Shown here piece after piece: positions 25,504-36,568 of a DNA stretch of 64,000 bases (the stretch's first letter is position 1; each line of letters opens with the position of its first letter). The notes below the pieces were generated by a model. The model saw only the letters and a program-made list of their open reading frames with translations. It did not search any database and was not told the DNA's origin. Source of the DNA: RPQJ01 sp044226195. Lineage in GTDB: Bacteria; Pseudomonadota; Gammaproteobacteria; Steroidobacterales; Steroidobacteraceae. The position numbers and the translations under genes are program-made. Location of the stretch: NCBI GenBank assembly GCA_044226195.1, contig JBGAHO010000001.1, positions 62,001 to 126,000 of the forward strand, given 5' to 3'.

Positions 25504-27462
25504 TCAGGTGGCCTTGACCGTGCCGGGCGCGCCGACCTTGTCGGACGCCGGCGCGCGCTGCCTGAGGAAGCGGCGATCGGTGATGGCGAGCAGGCCGCCG
25601 AGCGCCATGATGATGGCGCCCAGCCAGATGAAGCGGACGAGCGGCTTGTACTGCAGGCGCAGGCTCCACGAGCCGCCGCCGAGGTCTTCACCCATGGCGA
25701 CGAACAGGTCGCGGTTCCACGTCCACTCGAGGCCCGCCTCGGTCATCGGGCTCTTCTGCACCCGGTAGACGCGCTTCTGCGGGTGCTGCACCGAGATGAC
25801 CTTGCCGTCGCGCGTGATGGTCACTTCGGACTGGATGGCCGTGTAGTTCGGGCCTTCGAGTTCCTTCGTGCCGTTGAACGTGAAGGTGTAGTCCTGCAGC
25901 GTGTACGACTCGCCCGGCTTCAGGGCGATGTCCTTCTCGATCTTGTACATCTGCACCACGGTCACGCCGATCGCGAACACGCCGACGCCGATGTGGGCGA
26001 TCGACATGCCGAGCAGCCCACGTGAGATTGTCTGCTTCCGGCGCCAGCGCTGCACCGGATCCCAGAGCGAGCTGAGGATCACCCACACGCCGGCCGCGAG
26101 GCCGACCGCGCCCATGATGGTGAAGCCCTTGTAGGCCGCCATGGTGACCACCACCGCGAAGACCGCGGCGACGGCGCCGAGCACCGCGAGCGGGCCCTTC
26201 ATCTCCTGGAGCTGCCCTTTCTTCCAGCTGGCGTGCGCACCGACGGCGAGCAGGAACAGCAGCGGCACCGTCGGGATCAGGAACACGACGTTGAAGTACG
26301 GCGGCCCGACCGAGATCTTGCCCATGTTCAACGCGTCGAGGAACAGCGGGTACAGCGTGCCGACGAGGATCAGCGCCGCGGCCACGACCAGCAGCACGTT
26401 GTTGAACATCAGGAACGATTCGCGCGAGACCACGTCGAAGCCGCCGCGCGTGCGGAAGGCCTCGCCGCGCCACGCGTACAGCGCGAGCGAGCCGCCGATC
26501 ACCACGCCGAGGAACAGCAGCAGGAACAGGCCGCGGCTCGGATCGGAGGCGAACGAATGCACCGACACCAGCACGCCGGAGCGCACGAGGAAAGTGCCCA
26601 CGAGGCTCAGCGAGAACTGGATGATGGCGAGCAGGAGCGTCCAGCTCTTGAACAGGCCGCGCTTTTCGGTCACGGCCAGCGAGTGGATCAGCGCCGTGCC
26701 GACCAGCCAGGGCATGAACGACGCGTTCTCGACCGGGTCCCAGAACCACCAGCCGCCCCAGCCGAGTTCGTAGTAGGCCCACCAGCTGCCGCCGGCGATG
26801 CCGAGCGTGAGGAACAGCCAGGAGATCGTGGTCCACGGCCGCGTCCAGCGCGCCCATTTCTCGTCGAGATGGCCCTCGAGCATGGCCGCCACGGCGAAGG
26901 CAAACGCGACCGCCGAGCCGACGTAGCCTGCATACAGCGTCGGCGGGTGCACCGCGAGCGCGAAATCCTGCAGCAGCGGGTTGAGGTCGCGGCCGTCCGG
27001 CGCCGCCGGGATCAGTCGCTCGAACGGATTCGAGGTGAACAGGATGAACGACAGGAAGCCGATGCTGACGACGCCGAGCACGCCCATGACGCGCGAGGCG
27101 AAGGTCTCCGGCAGATTGCGGCTGAAAGCCGCGACCGCGAATGTCCAGGTCGACAGCGCGAAGGCCCAGAGCAACAGGGAGCCTTCATGGGCTCCCCAGG
27201 CGGCCGTGAACCGATAGAACGTCGGCAGCTCCGAATTGGAGTTGTTGGCCACGTACAGCACGGAGAAGTCGTTCTGGTAGAACGCGTAAAGCAGGACGCC
27301 GAAGGCCATGGCCACGAAGACCCACTGGCCGGCAACGGCGGGACGCACGGCGTTCATCCAGCGCCGGTTGCCCACCTGGGCGCCCGCGATGCCGAGGAAA
27401 GCCTGGGCCACGGCGATCATCAGCGCGAGGCTGAGCGAGAATAGTCCGAGTTCGACGACCAT
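25504..27462 (-). CDS. ccmF: Heme lyase CcmF
   Basis: A 652-residue polytopic membrane protein, the heme lyase of system I cytochrome c maturation, which attaches heme to the apocytochrome. The tryptophan-rich WWD region GWGGWWFWDPVENASFMPWL binds heme, and conserved His-bearing loops and about 15 hydrophobic segments are visible. The N-terminus VELGLFSLSLALMIAVAQ and the C-terminal periplasmic region with KPGESYTLQDYTFTF match CcmF. It sits between ccmE and ccmG with short gaps, the usual order. Confidence 0.95.
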   Translation of the reverse strand: MVVELGLFSLSLALMIAVAQAFLGIAGAQVGNRRWMNAVRPAVAGQWVFVAMAFGVLLYAFYQNDFSVLYVANNSNSELPTFYRFTAAWGAHEGSLLLWAFALSTWTFAVAAFSRNLPETFASRVMGVLGVVSIGFLSFILFTSNPFERLIPAAPDGRDLNPLLQDFALAVHPPTLYAGYVGSAVAFAFAVAAMLEGHLDEKWARWTRPWTTISWLFLTLGIAGGSWWAYYELGWGGWWFWDPVENASFMPWLVGTALIHSLAVTEKRGLFKSWTLLLAIIQFSLSLVGTFLVRSGVLVSVHSFASDPSRGLFLLLFLGVVIGGSLALYAWRGEAFRTRGGFDVVSRESFLMFNNVLLVVAAALILVGTLYPLFLDALNMGKISVGPPYFNVVFLIPTVPLLFLLAVGAHASWKKGQLQEMKGPLAVLGAVAAVFAVVVTMAAYKGFTIMGAVGLAAGVWVILSSLWDPVQRWRRKQTISRGLLGMSIAHIGVGVFAIGVTVVQMYKIEKDIALKPGESYTLQDYTFTFNGTKELEGPNYTAIQSEVTITRDGKVISVQHPQKRVYRVQKSPMTEAGLEWTWNRDLFVAMGEDLGGGSWSLRLQYKPLVRFIWLGAIIMALGGLLAITDRRFLRQRAPASDKVGAPGTVKAT

Positions 27463-27489
27463 CGATGGATCCTCCCGTGGGTCGCCGGA

Positions 27490-27978
27490 TCAGGTGCTGC
27501 CGGGCGCGGCGGCGGCGGCAGGCGCGGGAGCAGTGCCTCCCGCGGCGTTGGCCGCATCCATGTGGCCTTGCAGGCTCTGCTTCACTTCGGGCGGCATGTA
27601 GTTCTCGTCGTGCTTGGCGAGCACTTCCTCGGCCACGAAGACGCCGCCGTCCCCGAGCTTGCCGCGCGCGATGACGCCCTGCCCCTCGCGGAACAGGTCC
27701 GGGAGCACGCCGGTGTACTGCACGGTGATCTCCTTGTTGAAGTCGGTCAGCGTGAAGTGCGCTTCGAGGCTGCCCTCGGCACGCTTGAAGCTGCCGTTCT
27801 CCACGAGGCCGCCCACGCGGAAGCTGCGCGCGCTCGGCGCCTCGCCGGCCGCGATCTGCGTCGGGCTGTAGTAATAGAGCAGGTTCTTGTTGAAGGCCTG
27901 CAGGGCAAAGGTCGTGGCGATGCCGACACCGACGACGATGACGGCGACCGTCACCATGCGCTTCTGGCGAGGAGTCAT
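27490..27978 (-). CDS. ccmE: Heme chaperone CcmE
   Basis: A 162-residue membrane-anchored periplasmic heme chaperone. One anchor helix (MVTVAVIVVGVGIATTF) is followed by an OB-fold, with LFREGQGVIARGKL and the covalent heme site VLAKHDENYMPPE (His123, Tyr127). The C-terminal Ala/Pro-rich tail (APAPAAAAAPGST) is typically disordered. The ATG at 27978 is chosen since the upstream open frame lies in ccmD. The ATGA overlap with ccmD supports it. Confidence 0.93.
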   Translation of the reverse strand: MTPRQKRMVTVAVIVVGVGIATTFALQAFNKNLLYYYSPTQIAAGEAPSARSFRVGGLVENGSFKRAEGSLEAHFTLTDFNKEITVQYTGVLPDLFREGQGVIARGKLGDGGVFVAEEVLAKHDENYMPPEVKQSLQGHMDAANAAGGTAPAPAAAAAPGST

Positions 27979-28148
27979 GAGCGGTTCTCCCGTGAAATTT
28001 CGTTGCGGCGCTGGGCGCTCGACTGGGCTTCGGCTTCGCTGCGACGCGCCGACCAGTAGTTCCACAACAGCACCAGCAGGGCGAGGCCGTACGCGCTCCA
28101 GACGAACGCGCCGTAACCTCCCATCGCAAGTTTACTTTGCAAGTCCAT
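27975..28148 (-). CDS. ccmD: Heme exporter protein CcmD
   Basis: A 57-residue gene easily missed because of its size. It reads MDLQSKLAMGGYGAFVWSAY, then a membrane helix GLALLVLLWNYW, then a charged tail rich in Arg, Ser, Glu and Gln ending ENRS. This topology, short length and position between ccmC (3-base gap) and ccmE (ATGA overlap) are exactly those of CcmD, which helps release holo-CcmE from the CcmABC complex. Confidence 0.9.
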   Translation of the reverse strand: MDLQSKLAMGGYGAFVWSAYGLALLVLLWNYWSARRSEAEAQSSAQRRNEISRENRS

Positions 28149-28151
28149 GAT

Positions 28152-28880
28152 TTAGCTGACCTCCTTGAGCCAGAGCGCATTGCGCTCACGGCGCAGGATC
28201 TCGCCACGCAGCCGGCGGCAGATGGCCCAGCCGAAGTAGAGCTGGAAACCGATGATCATGATGAACAGCGGCACCAGCATCACCAGCGCGATCGACGGTT
28301 TGGCGAGCTTGGTCACACTGGCGGCCTGGTGCAGCGTCGTCCACCACTTCACCGAGTAATGGATGATCGGGATGTTGATCACGCCGACGATCGCGAGCAC
28401 CGCGCTGGCCCGGTCCGCGCGCTGGGCCTCGTCGAAGGACGCGCGCAGGGCCATGTAGCCGAGGTAGAGGAACAGCAGCAGCAGCTCGGAGGTGAGGCGC
28501 GCATCCCAGACCCACCACGTGCCCCACATCGGCTTGCCCCAGATCGAGCCGGTCGCCAGGGCGAGGAACGTGAAGGACGCGCCGATCGGCGCGCAGGCCG
28601 CCGAGGCGGCGTGGGCCAGCTTGATGCGCCAGATCAGCGCGATACCCGCCGCGACCGCCATCACGACGTACGTGAACATCGACATCCACGCGGCCGGCGC
28701 ATGCACGTACAGGATCCGGAAGGCATCGCCCTGCTGGTAGTCCGGCGGCACCTTGAACAGGCCCCACCAGGCGGCGACCACGATCAGGACCAGGGACGAC
28801 CACCCGAACCACGGGGCCATCTTGCCGAGCAGGCGGTACGCGTGCGGGGGCGACGCGAGCTTATGAAACCACAACCACAT
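28152..28880 (-). CDS. ccmC: Heme-handling membrane protein CcmC
   Basis: A 242-residue six-helix membrane protein that loads heme onto CcmE. The WWD-type heme-binding motif GTWWVWDARLTSELLLLFLY is visible at about residues 122-141, flanked by periplasmic His residues (ILYVHAPAAWMS and IIHYSVKWWTTLHQAA). Length is normal. It lies between ccmB (28-base gap) and ccmD on the same strand. Confidence 0.95.
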   Translation of the reverse strand: MWLWFHKLASPPHAYRLLGKMAPWFGWSSLVLIVVAAWWGLFKVPPDYQQGDAFRILYVHAPAAWMSMFTYVVMAVAAGIALIWRIKLAHAASAACAPIGASFTFLALATGSIWGKPMWGTWWVWDARLTSELLLLFLYLGYMALRASFDEAQRADRASAVLAIVGVINIPIIHYSVKWWTTLHQAASVTKLAKPSIALVMLVPLFIMIIGFQLYFGWAICRRLRGEILRRERNALWLKEVS

Positions 28881-28908
28881 GATTTGCCTGTGACTCCTGA
28901 AAACGCGA

Positions 28909-29595
28909 TCAGTTCTCGACGCTAATACGTATTGCGGCGGACATGGCCAGCGGCCCGAGGCTCAGCACGCCGAAGAAAATGGCCGCCAGCAGCTGCAGCG
29001 GACCCGCGGGCGACTCGCCGTCCATGGCCATGCCGACCGCCCGGGCGCCGAAGATCAGCAGCGGCATCGCGAGCGGCAGAACCAGCAGCGACAGCAGCAC
29101 GCTGCCGCGACGCACGCCGACGGTCAACGCGGCCCCGATGCCGCCCAGGACGGACAGGGTACCCGTCCCGAGCAGGAGGGACAGCACCAGCGTGCCCCAT
29201 GCCTCGCCCGGCAGCCCGAGGGCCGTGCCGACGATCGGCGACATGACGACCAGCGGCAGGCCCGTCAGCACCCAGTGGGCCCCGGTCTTGGCGAGCAGCA
29301 GCCAGCCGAGCGGCTGCCCCGACAGCACCCATTGCTCCGTGGTGCCATCCTCGACGTCCGCGCGGAACAGCGCTTCCAGCGCGAGCAGCGAGGCGAGCAG
29401 CGCGGCGACCCACACGATGCCGCCCGAGATCACGCGCAGCTGGCTGAGATCCGGGGTGGTTGCGAGCGGGAACATCGTGGTGACGACCACGTAGAAGATG
29501 AGCGGTTGGGTGACCTCGTCCCAGCGACGCCAGGCCAGGGTGAGGTCACGCTGGAACACCAGGCGGGCAGCGCGCGTGATCGGCGTGCGATTCAT
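28909..29595 (-). CDS. ccmB: Heme exporter permease CcmB
   Basis: A 228-residue ABC-type permease with six hydrophobic segments. The N-terminal RAARLVFQRDLTLAWRR and the conserved segment EDGTTEQWVLSGQPLGWLL are typical of CcmB. With the CcmA ATPase, CcmC and CcmD it forms the complex that frees heme-loaded CcmE. The ATG overlaps the ccmA stop by 4 bases. Confidence 0.94.
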   Translation of the reverse strand: MNRTPITRAARLVFQRDLTLAWRRWDEVTQPLIFYVVVTTMFPLATTPDLSQLRVISGGIVWVAALLASLLALEALFRADVEDGTTEQWVLSGQPLGWLLLAKTGAHWVLTGLPLVVMSPIVGTALGLPGEAWGTLVLSLLLGTGTLSVLGGIGAALTVGVRRGSVLLSLLVLPLAMPLLIFGARAVGMAMDGESPAGPLQLLAAIFFGVLSLGPLAMSAAIRISVEN

Positions 29596-30224
29596 GGCTC
29601 GAGCTCCAGCCGGCGCAGGATCGTCGCATCGTCGAGCAGGCGCTGGTGCGCGGCGGCGATCGCGAGTCCGCCCCGCGAGACGTGTTCGTGGATCAGGGCT
29701 TCGACCAGTTCGATGCCGGCCGTGTCGAGGTTGGTGACCGGCTCGTCGAGCACCCAGAACGCCGCATTGGCAAGCACGAGGCGCGCCAGCGCGAGGCGGC
29801 GCTTCTGCCCCGCCGACAGCGAACGTGCCGGCAGGTCTCCGCGCGACAGGATGCCGACGCGCTCGAGGGCCGCGTCGATGTCTTCGTCGGTCAGGCTCTC
29901 GCGCAGGCCCGCGAGGAACTTCAGGTTCTCGCGGGCGGTGAGGTCGGCCTTCAGCGAGTTCAGGTGGCCGAGGTACGCCATCTCCGCGTGGAACTCGTCG
30001 CGGCGGCCGCGCACGGGCTGGTTGCGCCAGTAGAGCTCACCGGTCTCGGCCGGCAGCAGGCCGCAGATCACCCGCAACAGCGTGGTCTTGCCGACGCCGT
30101 TGGGACCCGTGACCTTGAGAAACTCGCCGGGCCGGATCGTGAAGGACACATCCCTCAGGATGTGGCGGTCACCGCGCCAGGCATTGATCGAGCGAGCCTC
30201 GAACAAGGCTCCGTCGGAACTCAT
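29592..30224 (-). CDS. ccmA: Heme exporter ATPase CcmA
   Basis: A 210-residue ABC ATPase, first gene of the ccm operon. Walker A is GPNGVGKTTLLR, the signature is SLSAGQKRRLALARL and Walker B is FWVLDEPVTNLD, in normal order and distance. A possible extended -10 element TGCTAGACT lies on the minus strand at about 30294-30302, between this gene and the upstream carboxylase gene, but no good -35 goes with it. No other promoter in the operon is evident. Confidence 0.93.
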   Translation of the reverse strand: MSSDGALFEARSINAWRGDRHILRDVSFTIRPGEFLKVTGPNGVGKTTLLRVICGLLPAETGELYWRNQPVRGRRDEFHAEMAYLGHLNSLKADLTARENLKFLAGLRESLTDEDIDAALERVGILSRGDLPARSLSAGQKRRLALARLVLANAAFWVLDEPVTNLDTAGIELVEALIHEHVSRGGLAIAAAHQRLLDDATILRRLELEP

Positions 30225-30337
30225 CCATCCTCCGCCTTAGTGCCGGCCCGGGGGGCCCGGAACGGGCACGAGGGGCGACGTAAGTCGGCGCGGAGTCTAG
30301 CAAAAGAGACTCATTCCAGTCTTGCGGGTTGCCGCAG

Positions 30338-32359
<2,022 letters not shown>

Positions 32360-32363
32360 CGGC

Positions 32364-33971
32364 TCACATCCTGAAGATGCCGTAAGGCGTCTCGCCTTCG
32401 TCGGGCCGGCACGTGGCCGTCCCGAGCGCCAGCGCGAGCACGTGTCGAGTGTCGACCGGGTCGATCACGCCGTCGTCCCACAACCGGGCACTCGCGTAGT
32501 ACGGGTGTCCCTGCGTCTCGTACTGCGTACGGATCTCGTCCTTGAAGGCCTGCTCGTTGGCCTCCGGCCAGGCCTCCTGGCGCCGCTGCAGTCCCTCGCG
32601 CTTGACGATCGCCAGCACCGTGGCCGCCTGCTCGCCGCCCATCACCGAGATGCGGGAATTCGGCCAGGTCCACAGGAAGCGCCCGCCGTACGCACGGCCG
32701 CACATGGCGTAATTGCCGGCGCCGAACGAGCCGCCGATGATCACGGTGAACTTCGGCACCGATGCGCAGGCCACGGCGGTGACCATCTTCGCGCCGTCGC
32801 GCGCGATGCCACCCGCCTCGTACTTGCGACCCACCATGAAGCCCGTGATGTTCTGCAGGAAGACCAGCGGAATGCGCCGGCGATTGCACAACTCGACGAA
32901 GTGCGCGCCCTTGAGCGCCGACTCCGAGAACAGCACGCCGTTGTTCGCGACGATGCCGACCGGGTAACCCGCGATGCGCGCGTAGCCGCAGACCAGCGTG
33001 GTGCCGTAGAGCGCCTTGAACTCGTCGAATTCCGAGGCGTCGACCAGCCGCGCGATCACTTCCCGGACGTCGTACGGATGGCGCGTGTCCCGCGGCACGA
33101 TGCCGTACAACTCGTCCGCCGCGTACCGCGGGGCGCGTGATGGCTCGGGCGGAGCGCGCGAGCCGTCGCGGTTGAGGTTCGCGACCAGGCGACGCGCCAT
33201 CCACAGGGCGTGTGCATCGTTGTCCGCGAGGTGGTCCACGACGCCCGACTGCCGGGCGTGCACGTCGCCGCCGCCGAGTGTTTCCGCGTCCACGCGCTCA
33301 CCCGTCGCGGCCTGCACCAGCGGCGGACCGCCGAGGAAGATCGTGCCCTGCTCGCGCACGATGATGGCCTCGTCGCACATCGCCGGCACGTACGCCCCGC
33401 CGGCCGTGCACGAGCCCATCACCACCGCGAGTTGCGGAATGCCTCGGGCCGACATCTGCGCCTGGTTGTAGAAGATCCGGCCGAAATGCTCGCGGTCCGG
33501 GAATACGTCGTCCTGGCGCGGCAGGAAGGCGCCGCCGGAATCGACGAGGTAGACGCAGGGCAGCCGGTTCTCGAGCGCGACTTCCTGCGCGCGCAGGTGC
33601 TTGCGCACGGTGATCGGGTAATAGGTGCCGCCCTTCACCGTCGCGTCGTTGCCGACGATCAGGCACTCGCGGCCGCTCACGCGCCCGACGCCGCAGACGA
33701 TGCCTCCGGCCGGAATCCAGTCCTCGTAGAGTCCGTGGCCGGCGAGTTGGCCGATCTCGAGGAAGGGCGAACCCGGGTCGAGCAGGCGGTCGATGCGGTC
33801 GCGCACGAACATCTTGCCGCGGCTCTCGTGCTGCGCGCGCGCCGCCGCCGAGCCGCCCTCGCGCACCTTGCCGAGGAGCGAGCGCAGGTCCGCCGCGAGG
33901 GCCCGGTTGACGGCCTCGTTGGCCGCGAACTCGGGCGCGTGACGCTGGACCCTGCTCTCGATGACGCTCAC
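32364..33971 (-). CDS. 3-methylcrotonyl-CoA carboxylase, carboxyltransferase beta subunit
   Basis: A 535-residue carboxyltransferase. The two crotonase-like halves show RDRIDRLLDPGSPFLE, GGTYYPITVRKH and GSCTAGGAYVPAMCDE in the first and GFMVGRKYEAGGIARDGAKM with GGSFGAGNYAMCGRAY in the second, typical of the MCC/LiuB group. A GTG start at 33971 has a GGAG site nine bases upstream; the longer open frame reaches into the lyase gene and is unlikely. It belongs to an operon running from 36485 to 30338. Confidence 0.9.
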   Translation of the reverse strand: MSVIESRVQRHAPEFAANEAVNRALAADLRSLLGKVREGGSAAARAQHESRGKMFVRDRIDRLLDPGSPFLEIGQLAGHGLYEDWIPAGGIVCGVGRVSGRECLIVGNDATVKGGTYYPITVRKHLRAQEVALENRLPCVYLVDSGGAFLPRQDDVFPDREHFGRIFYNQAQMSARGIPQLAVVMGSCTAGGAYVPAMCDEAIIVREQGTIFLGGPPLVQAATGERVDAETLGGGDVHARQSGVVDHLADNDAHALWMARRLVANLNRDGSRAPPEPSRAPRYAADELYGIVPRDTRHPYDVREVIARLVDASEFDEFKALYGTTLVCGYARIAGYPVGIVANNGVLFSESALKGAHFVELCNRRRIPLVFLQNITGFMVGRKYEAGGIARDGAKMVTAVACASVPKFTVIIGGSFGAGNYAMCGRAYGGRFLWTWPNSRISVMGGEQAATVLAIVKREGLQRRQEAWPEANEQAFKDEIRTQYETQGHPYYASARLWDDGVIDPVDTRHVLALALGTATCRPDEGETPYGIFRM

Positions 33972-33993
33972 GCGTGCGGACTCCTGCGCTCGT

Positions 33994-34854
33994 TCAGTGC
34001 GGGGACGCCGCGAGAATGCGCTCGGCCTGCCGCACGTGCGGACGATCGAGCAGCTTGCCGTCGAGCTGGATCGCGCCCTTGCCGCCCGATGCACGGAACG
34101 CCTCCAGCACCCGCTGGGCCCACGCGACCTCGTCTGCCGTCGGCGTGAACGCGGCATGGATGGCCGCAACCTGCGCCGGATGGATCGCGAGCTTGGCCAC
34201 GTACCCGGCCCGGCGCGACGCCCGCGCGCGGCGCTCGACTGCCGCCATGTCCTTCGTCTCGGTGTCCACGGTCTCGATCGCCCAGACGCCCGCGGCGGCC
34301 GCGGCGTACAGGCACATCGTGCTCGCCACCACGTAGGGCGGCTCGTACTCGCCGGCCGCGTCCTTGTTGCCGAGCGAACCGAGATCCGCGGCGAGGTCCT
34401 CGGCGCCCCAGGTCATGCCGAGCACGCGTGACGGCGCGGGCGCGAAGCTGGCGACGTTGAGCACGGCCGAGGCACTCTCGGTGATCAGCGGGATCACCTG
34501 GATCACGCCGACGTCGAAGCCGTGTGCGGTCTCGAGGATCTCGAGCCAGTGGTCGAGGCGACGCACGTCGTCGCCGTTGCGTGCCTTCGGCAGCACGATG
34601 CCGTCCGGGCGCGCGAAGGCGACGGCCGCGAGATCGGGCAGTGCATCGGGCGTCTCGATCGGATTGATGCGGACCCAGAGCGGCACGTGGCGGTCCGACA
34701 TCTTGAGGTAGTTCGAGATCTCCACGCGCGCGCGCGGCCGGTTCGACGCGGCGACGGCGTCCTCGAGATCGAAGATCACGGCGTCGGCGCCACTGGCCTC
34801 GGCCTTGGCGAAGCGCTCCGGCCGGTCGCCGGGCACGAACAACATCGAACGCAT
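33994..34854 (-). CDS. CitE-like CoA-ester lyase (HpcH/HpaI family)
   Basis: A 286-residue TIM-barrel lyase that starts RSMLFVPGDRPERFAKAEAS and continues ADAVIFDLEDAVAASNR, with the Mg site segments MTWGAEDLAADLG and LAIHPAQVAAI. These are typical of CitE-like lyases acting on citramalyl-, malyl- or HMG-CoA. In mycobacteria the same neighbourhood (CitE-like, MaoC, acyl-CoA dehydrogenase, AccA1, AccD1) serves leucine breakdown, and its CitE-like protein is reported to act on HMG-CoA and citramalyl-CoA. By analogy this enzyme probably makes acetyl-CoA and acetoacetate. TGATG overlap with the MaoC gene. Confidence 0.85.
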   Translation of the reverse strand: MRSMLFVPGDRPERFAKAEASGADAVIFDLEDAVAASNRPRARVEISNYLKMSDRHVPLWVRINPIETPDALPDLAAVAFARPDGIVLPKARNGDDVRRLDHWLEILETAHGFDVGVIQVIPLITESASAVLNVASFAPAPSRVLGMTWGAEDLAADLGSLGNKDAAGEYEPPYVVASTMCLYAAAAAGVWAIETVDTETKDMAAVERRARASRRAGYVAKLAIHPAQVAAIHAAFTPTADEVAWAQRVLEAFRASGGKGAIQLDGKLLDRPHVRQAERILAASPH

Positions 34855-35315
34855 CAGGCCTTTCCTTTGCGCTTCATGAGCGCGGTTCGCTTGCACACCG
34901 CCACTTCCTCGTTGCGCTGGTTGTAGCAGCGGTGCCTGAATACCACGATTCCGCAGTCGGGGCGCGACTTGCTCTCGCGCATCCCGAGGACCTCGGTCTC
35001 CGAGCGCAGGGTGTCGCCCGGGAAGACCGGGTTCGGGAAGCGCACCTCGTCCCAGCCGAGGTTCGCGATGGTCGTGCCGAGCGTGGTGTCCGCGACCGAC
35101 ACGCCGACCATCAGGCTCAGCGTGAAGCAGCTGTTCACGATGCGCGATCCGAACTCGGTGCCCTTCATGTACTCCTCGTCGAGGTGCAGGGCCGCCGGGT
35201 TGTGGGTCAGGGCACTGAAGATCAGGTTGTCCGTCTCCGTGACGGTGCGCCGCAGCACGTGCACGAAGCGCTGCCCCGGCGCGAATTCCTCGTAGTACAG
35301 GCCCCCCATCGCCAT
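34854..35315 (-). CDS. MaoC-family (R)-hydratase in leucine operon
   Basis: A 153-residue hotdog hydratase. It carries the family start YYEEFAPGQRFVHVLRRTVT, the segment NPAALHLDEEYMKGTEFGSRI with Asp and His typical of hydratase 2 and NSCFTLSLMVG. In the mycobacterial counterpart operon the MaoC protein hydrates methylglutaconyl-CoA or itaconyl-CoA. Here it would replace the usual crotonase-type hydratase that is absent from this operon. It overlaps the lyase gene by one base and lies 12 bases after the acyl-CoA dehydrogenase. Confidence 0.85.
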   Translation of the reverse strand: MAMGGLYYEEFAPGQRFVHVLRRTVTETDNLIFSALTHNPAALHLDEEYMKGTEFGSRIVNSCFTLSLMVGVSVADTTLGTTIANLGWDEVRFPNPVFPGDTLRSETEVLGMRESKSRPDCGIVVFRHRCYNQRNEEVAVCKRTALMKRKGKA

Positions 35316-35327
35316 GGTCGTGCCTCC

Positions 35328-36485
35328 TCAGGCGGTGGCCGCGAACAGCTCGCGGCCGATGAGCATGCGGCGGATCTCGCTGGTGCCGGCGCCGATCTCG
35401 TAGAGCTTCGCGTCGCGCAGCAGCCGGCCGGCGGCGTAGTCGTTGATGTAGCCGTTGCCGCCGAGCGCCTGGATCGCCTGCAGCGCCAGCTGCGTGGCCG
35501 TCTCCGAGGCGAGCAGGATGCAGCCGGCCGCGTCCATGCGCGTGGTGCGTCCCGCATCGCAGGCGCGCGCCACCGAGTAGACGTACGCACTGCAGGAGTT
35601 GGTCGCCGTGTACATGTCGGCGAGCTTCGCCTGCATGAGCTGGAAGCTGCCGATCGGCTGGCCGAACTGGCGCCGCTCGTGCAGGTAGGGCACGACGAGA
35701 TCGAGGCAGGCGTGCATCAGGCCGAGGGGCCCGCCGGCGAGCACGACGCGCTCGTAATCGAGGCCGCTCATCAGCACGCGCGCACCCTGCCCGACTTCGC
35801 CGAGCACGTTGGCCACCGGCACCTCGCAGTCGCGGAAGACGAGCTCGCACGTGTCCGAGCCCCGCATGCCGAGCTTGTCGAGCTTCGGCGCAGTGGAATA
35901 GCCCTTGAATCCCTTCTCGACCAGGAAGGCGGTGACGCCCTTCGGCCCCAGCGCCGGATCGGTCGACGCGTACACCACCAGCACGTCCGCGCCCGGGCCG
36001 TTGGTGATCCACATCTTGCTGCCGTTCAGCACGTAGCGGTCGCCGCGCAGTTCGGCGCGCAGCTTCATGCCCATCACGTCCGAACCCGCGCCGGGCTCGC
36101 TCATCGCCAGCGCACCGAGGTGCTCGCCGCTCACGAGCCGGGGCAGGTAGTGGCGCTTCTGCGCGGGCGTGCCCCAGCGGTGGATCTGGTTCACGCAGAG
36201 GTTCGAGTGCGCGCCATACGACAGGCCGACGGAGCCGGAGGCCCGGCTGATCTCTTCCATTGCCACCACGTGCGCGAGGTAGCCGAAGCCCGTGCCGCCG
36301 AATTCCGGGTCGACCGTCATGCCGAGCAGGCCGAGCTCGCCGAGCTTCGGCCACAGGTCGCGCGGAAACGCATTCTCGGCATCGATTTCGGCCGCGCGCT
36401 GCGCGATCTCGCTGCGAGCGAATGCGCGCACCGTGGCGCGCAACTGGTCGATGTCGTCGCCGAGGCCAAAGTCGAAATCGGACAT
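35328..36485 (-). CDS. Isovaleryl-CoA dehydrogenase
   Basis: A 385-residue FAD-dependent acyl-CoA dehydrogenase, first gene of the leucine operon. The catalytic glutamate lies in GLDYERVVLAGGPLGLMHA, a context (LDYERVVLAGGPLG) that is characteristic of isovaleryl-CoA dehydrogenases, unlike the C-terminal Glu of straight-chain enzymes. MSEPGAGSDV and ALGGNGYIND are further family motifs. The ATG at 36485 has a GGGGAG-type site before it. A GntR regulator is divergent across an 83-base region. Confidence 0.9.
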   Translation of the reverse strand: MSDFDFGLGDDIDQLRATVRAFARSEIAQRAAEIDAENAFPRDLWPKLGELGLLGMTVDPEFGGTGFGYLAHVVAMEEISRASGSVGLSYGAHSNLCVNQIHRWGTPAQKRHYLPRLVSGEHLGALAMSEPGAGSDVMGMKLRAELRGDRYVLNGSKMWITNGPGADVLVVYASTDPALGPKGVTAFLVEKGFKGYSTAPKLDKLGMRGSDTCELVFRDCEVPVANVLGEVGQGARVLMSGLDYERVVLAGGPLGLMHACLDLVVPYLHERRQFGQPIGSFQLMQAKLADMYTATNSCSAYVYSVARACDAGRTTRMDAAGCILLASETATQLALQAIQALGGNGYINDYAAGRLLRDAKLYEIGAGTSEIRRMLIGRELFAATA

Positions 36486-36527
36486 GGCTCCACTCCCCGG
36501 ATCTTGCCATCCAGTCGTGGGACGTAT

Positions 36528-36545
36528 ATTGTCCGACAATCGGAC
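36528..36545 (+). promoter_or_regulatory. Palindromic candidate operator between liu-type operon and GntR gene
   Basis: Two overlapping inverted repeats: ATTGTC-C-GACAAT at 36528-36540 and GTCCGA-CAA-TCGGAC at 36531-36545. They abut a TATATT at 36525-36530 that could be a -10 element for the plus-strand regulator gene. A dimeric GntR protein reading both divergent genes is the natural candidate ligand. Confidence 0.55.
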
Positions 36546-36568
36546 TATCCGTCAATCCGGGAGGAGCC

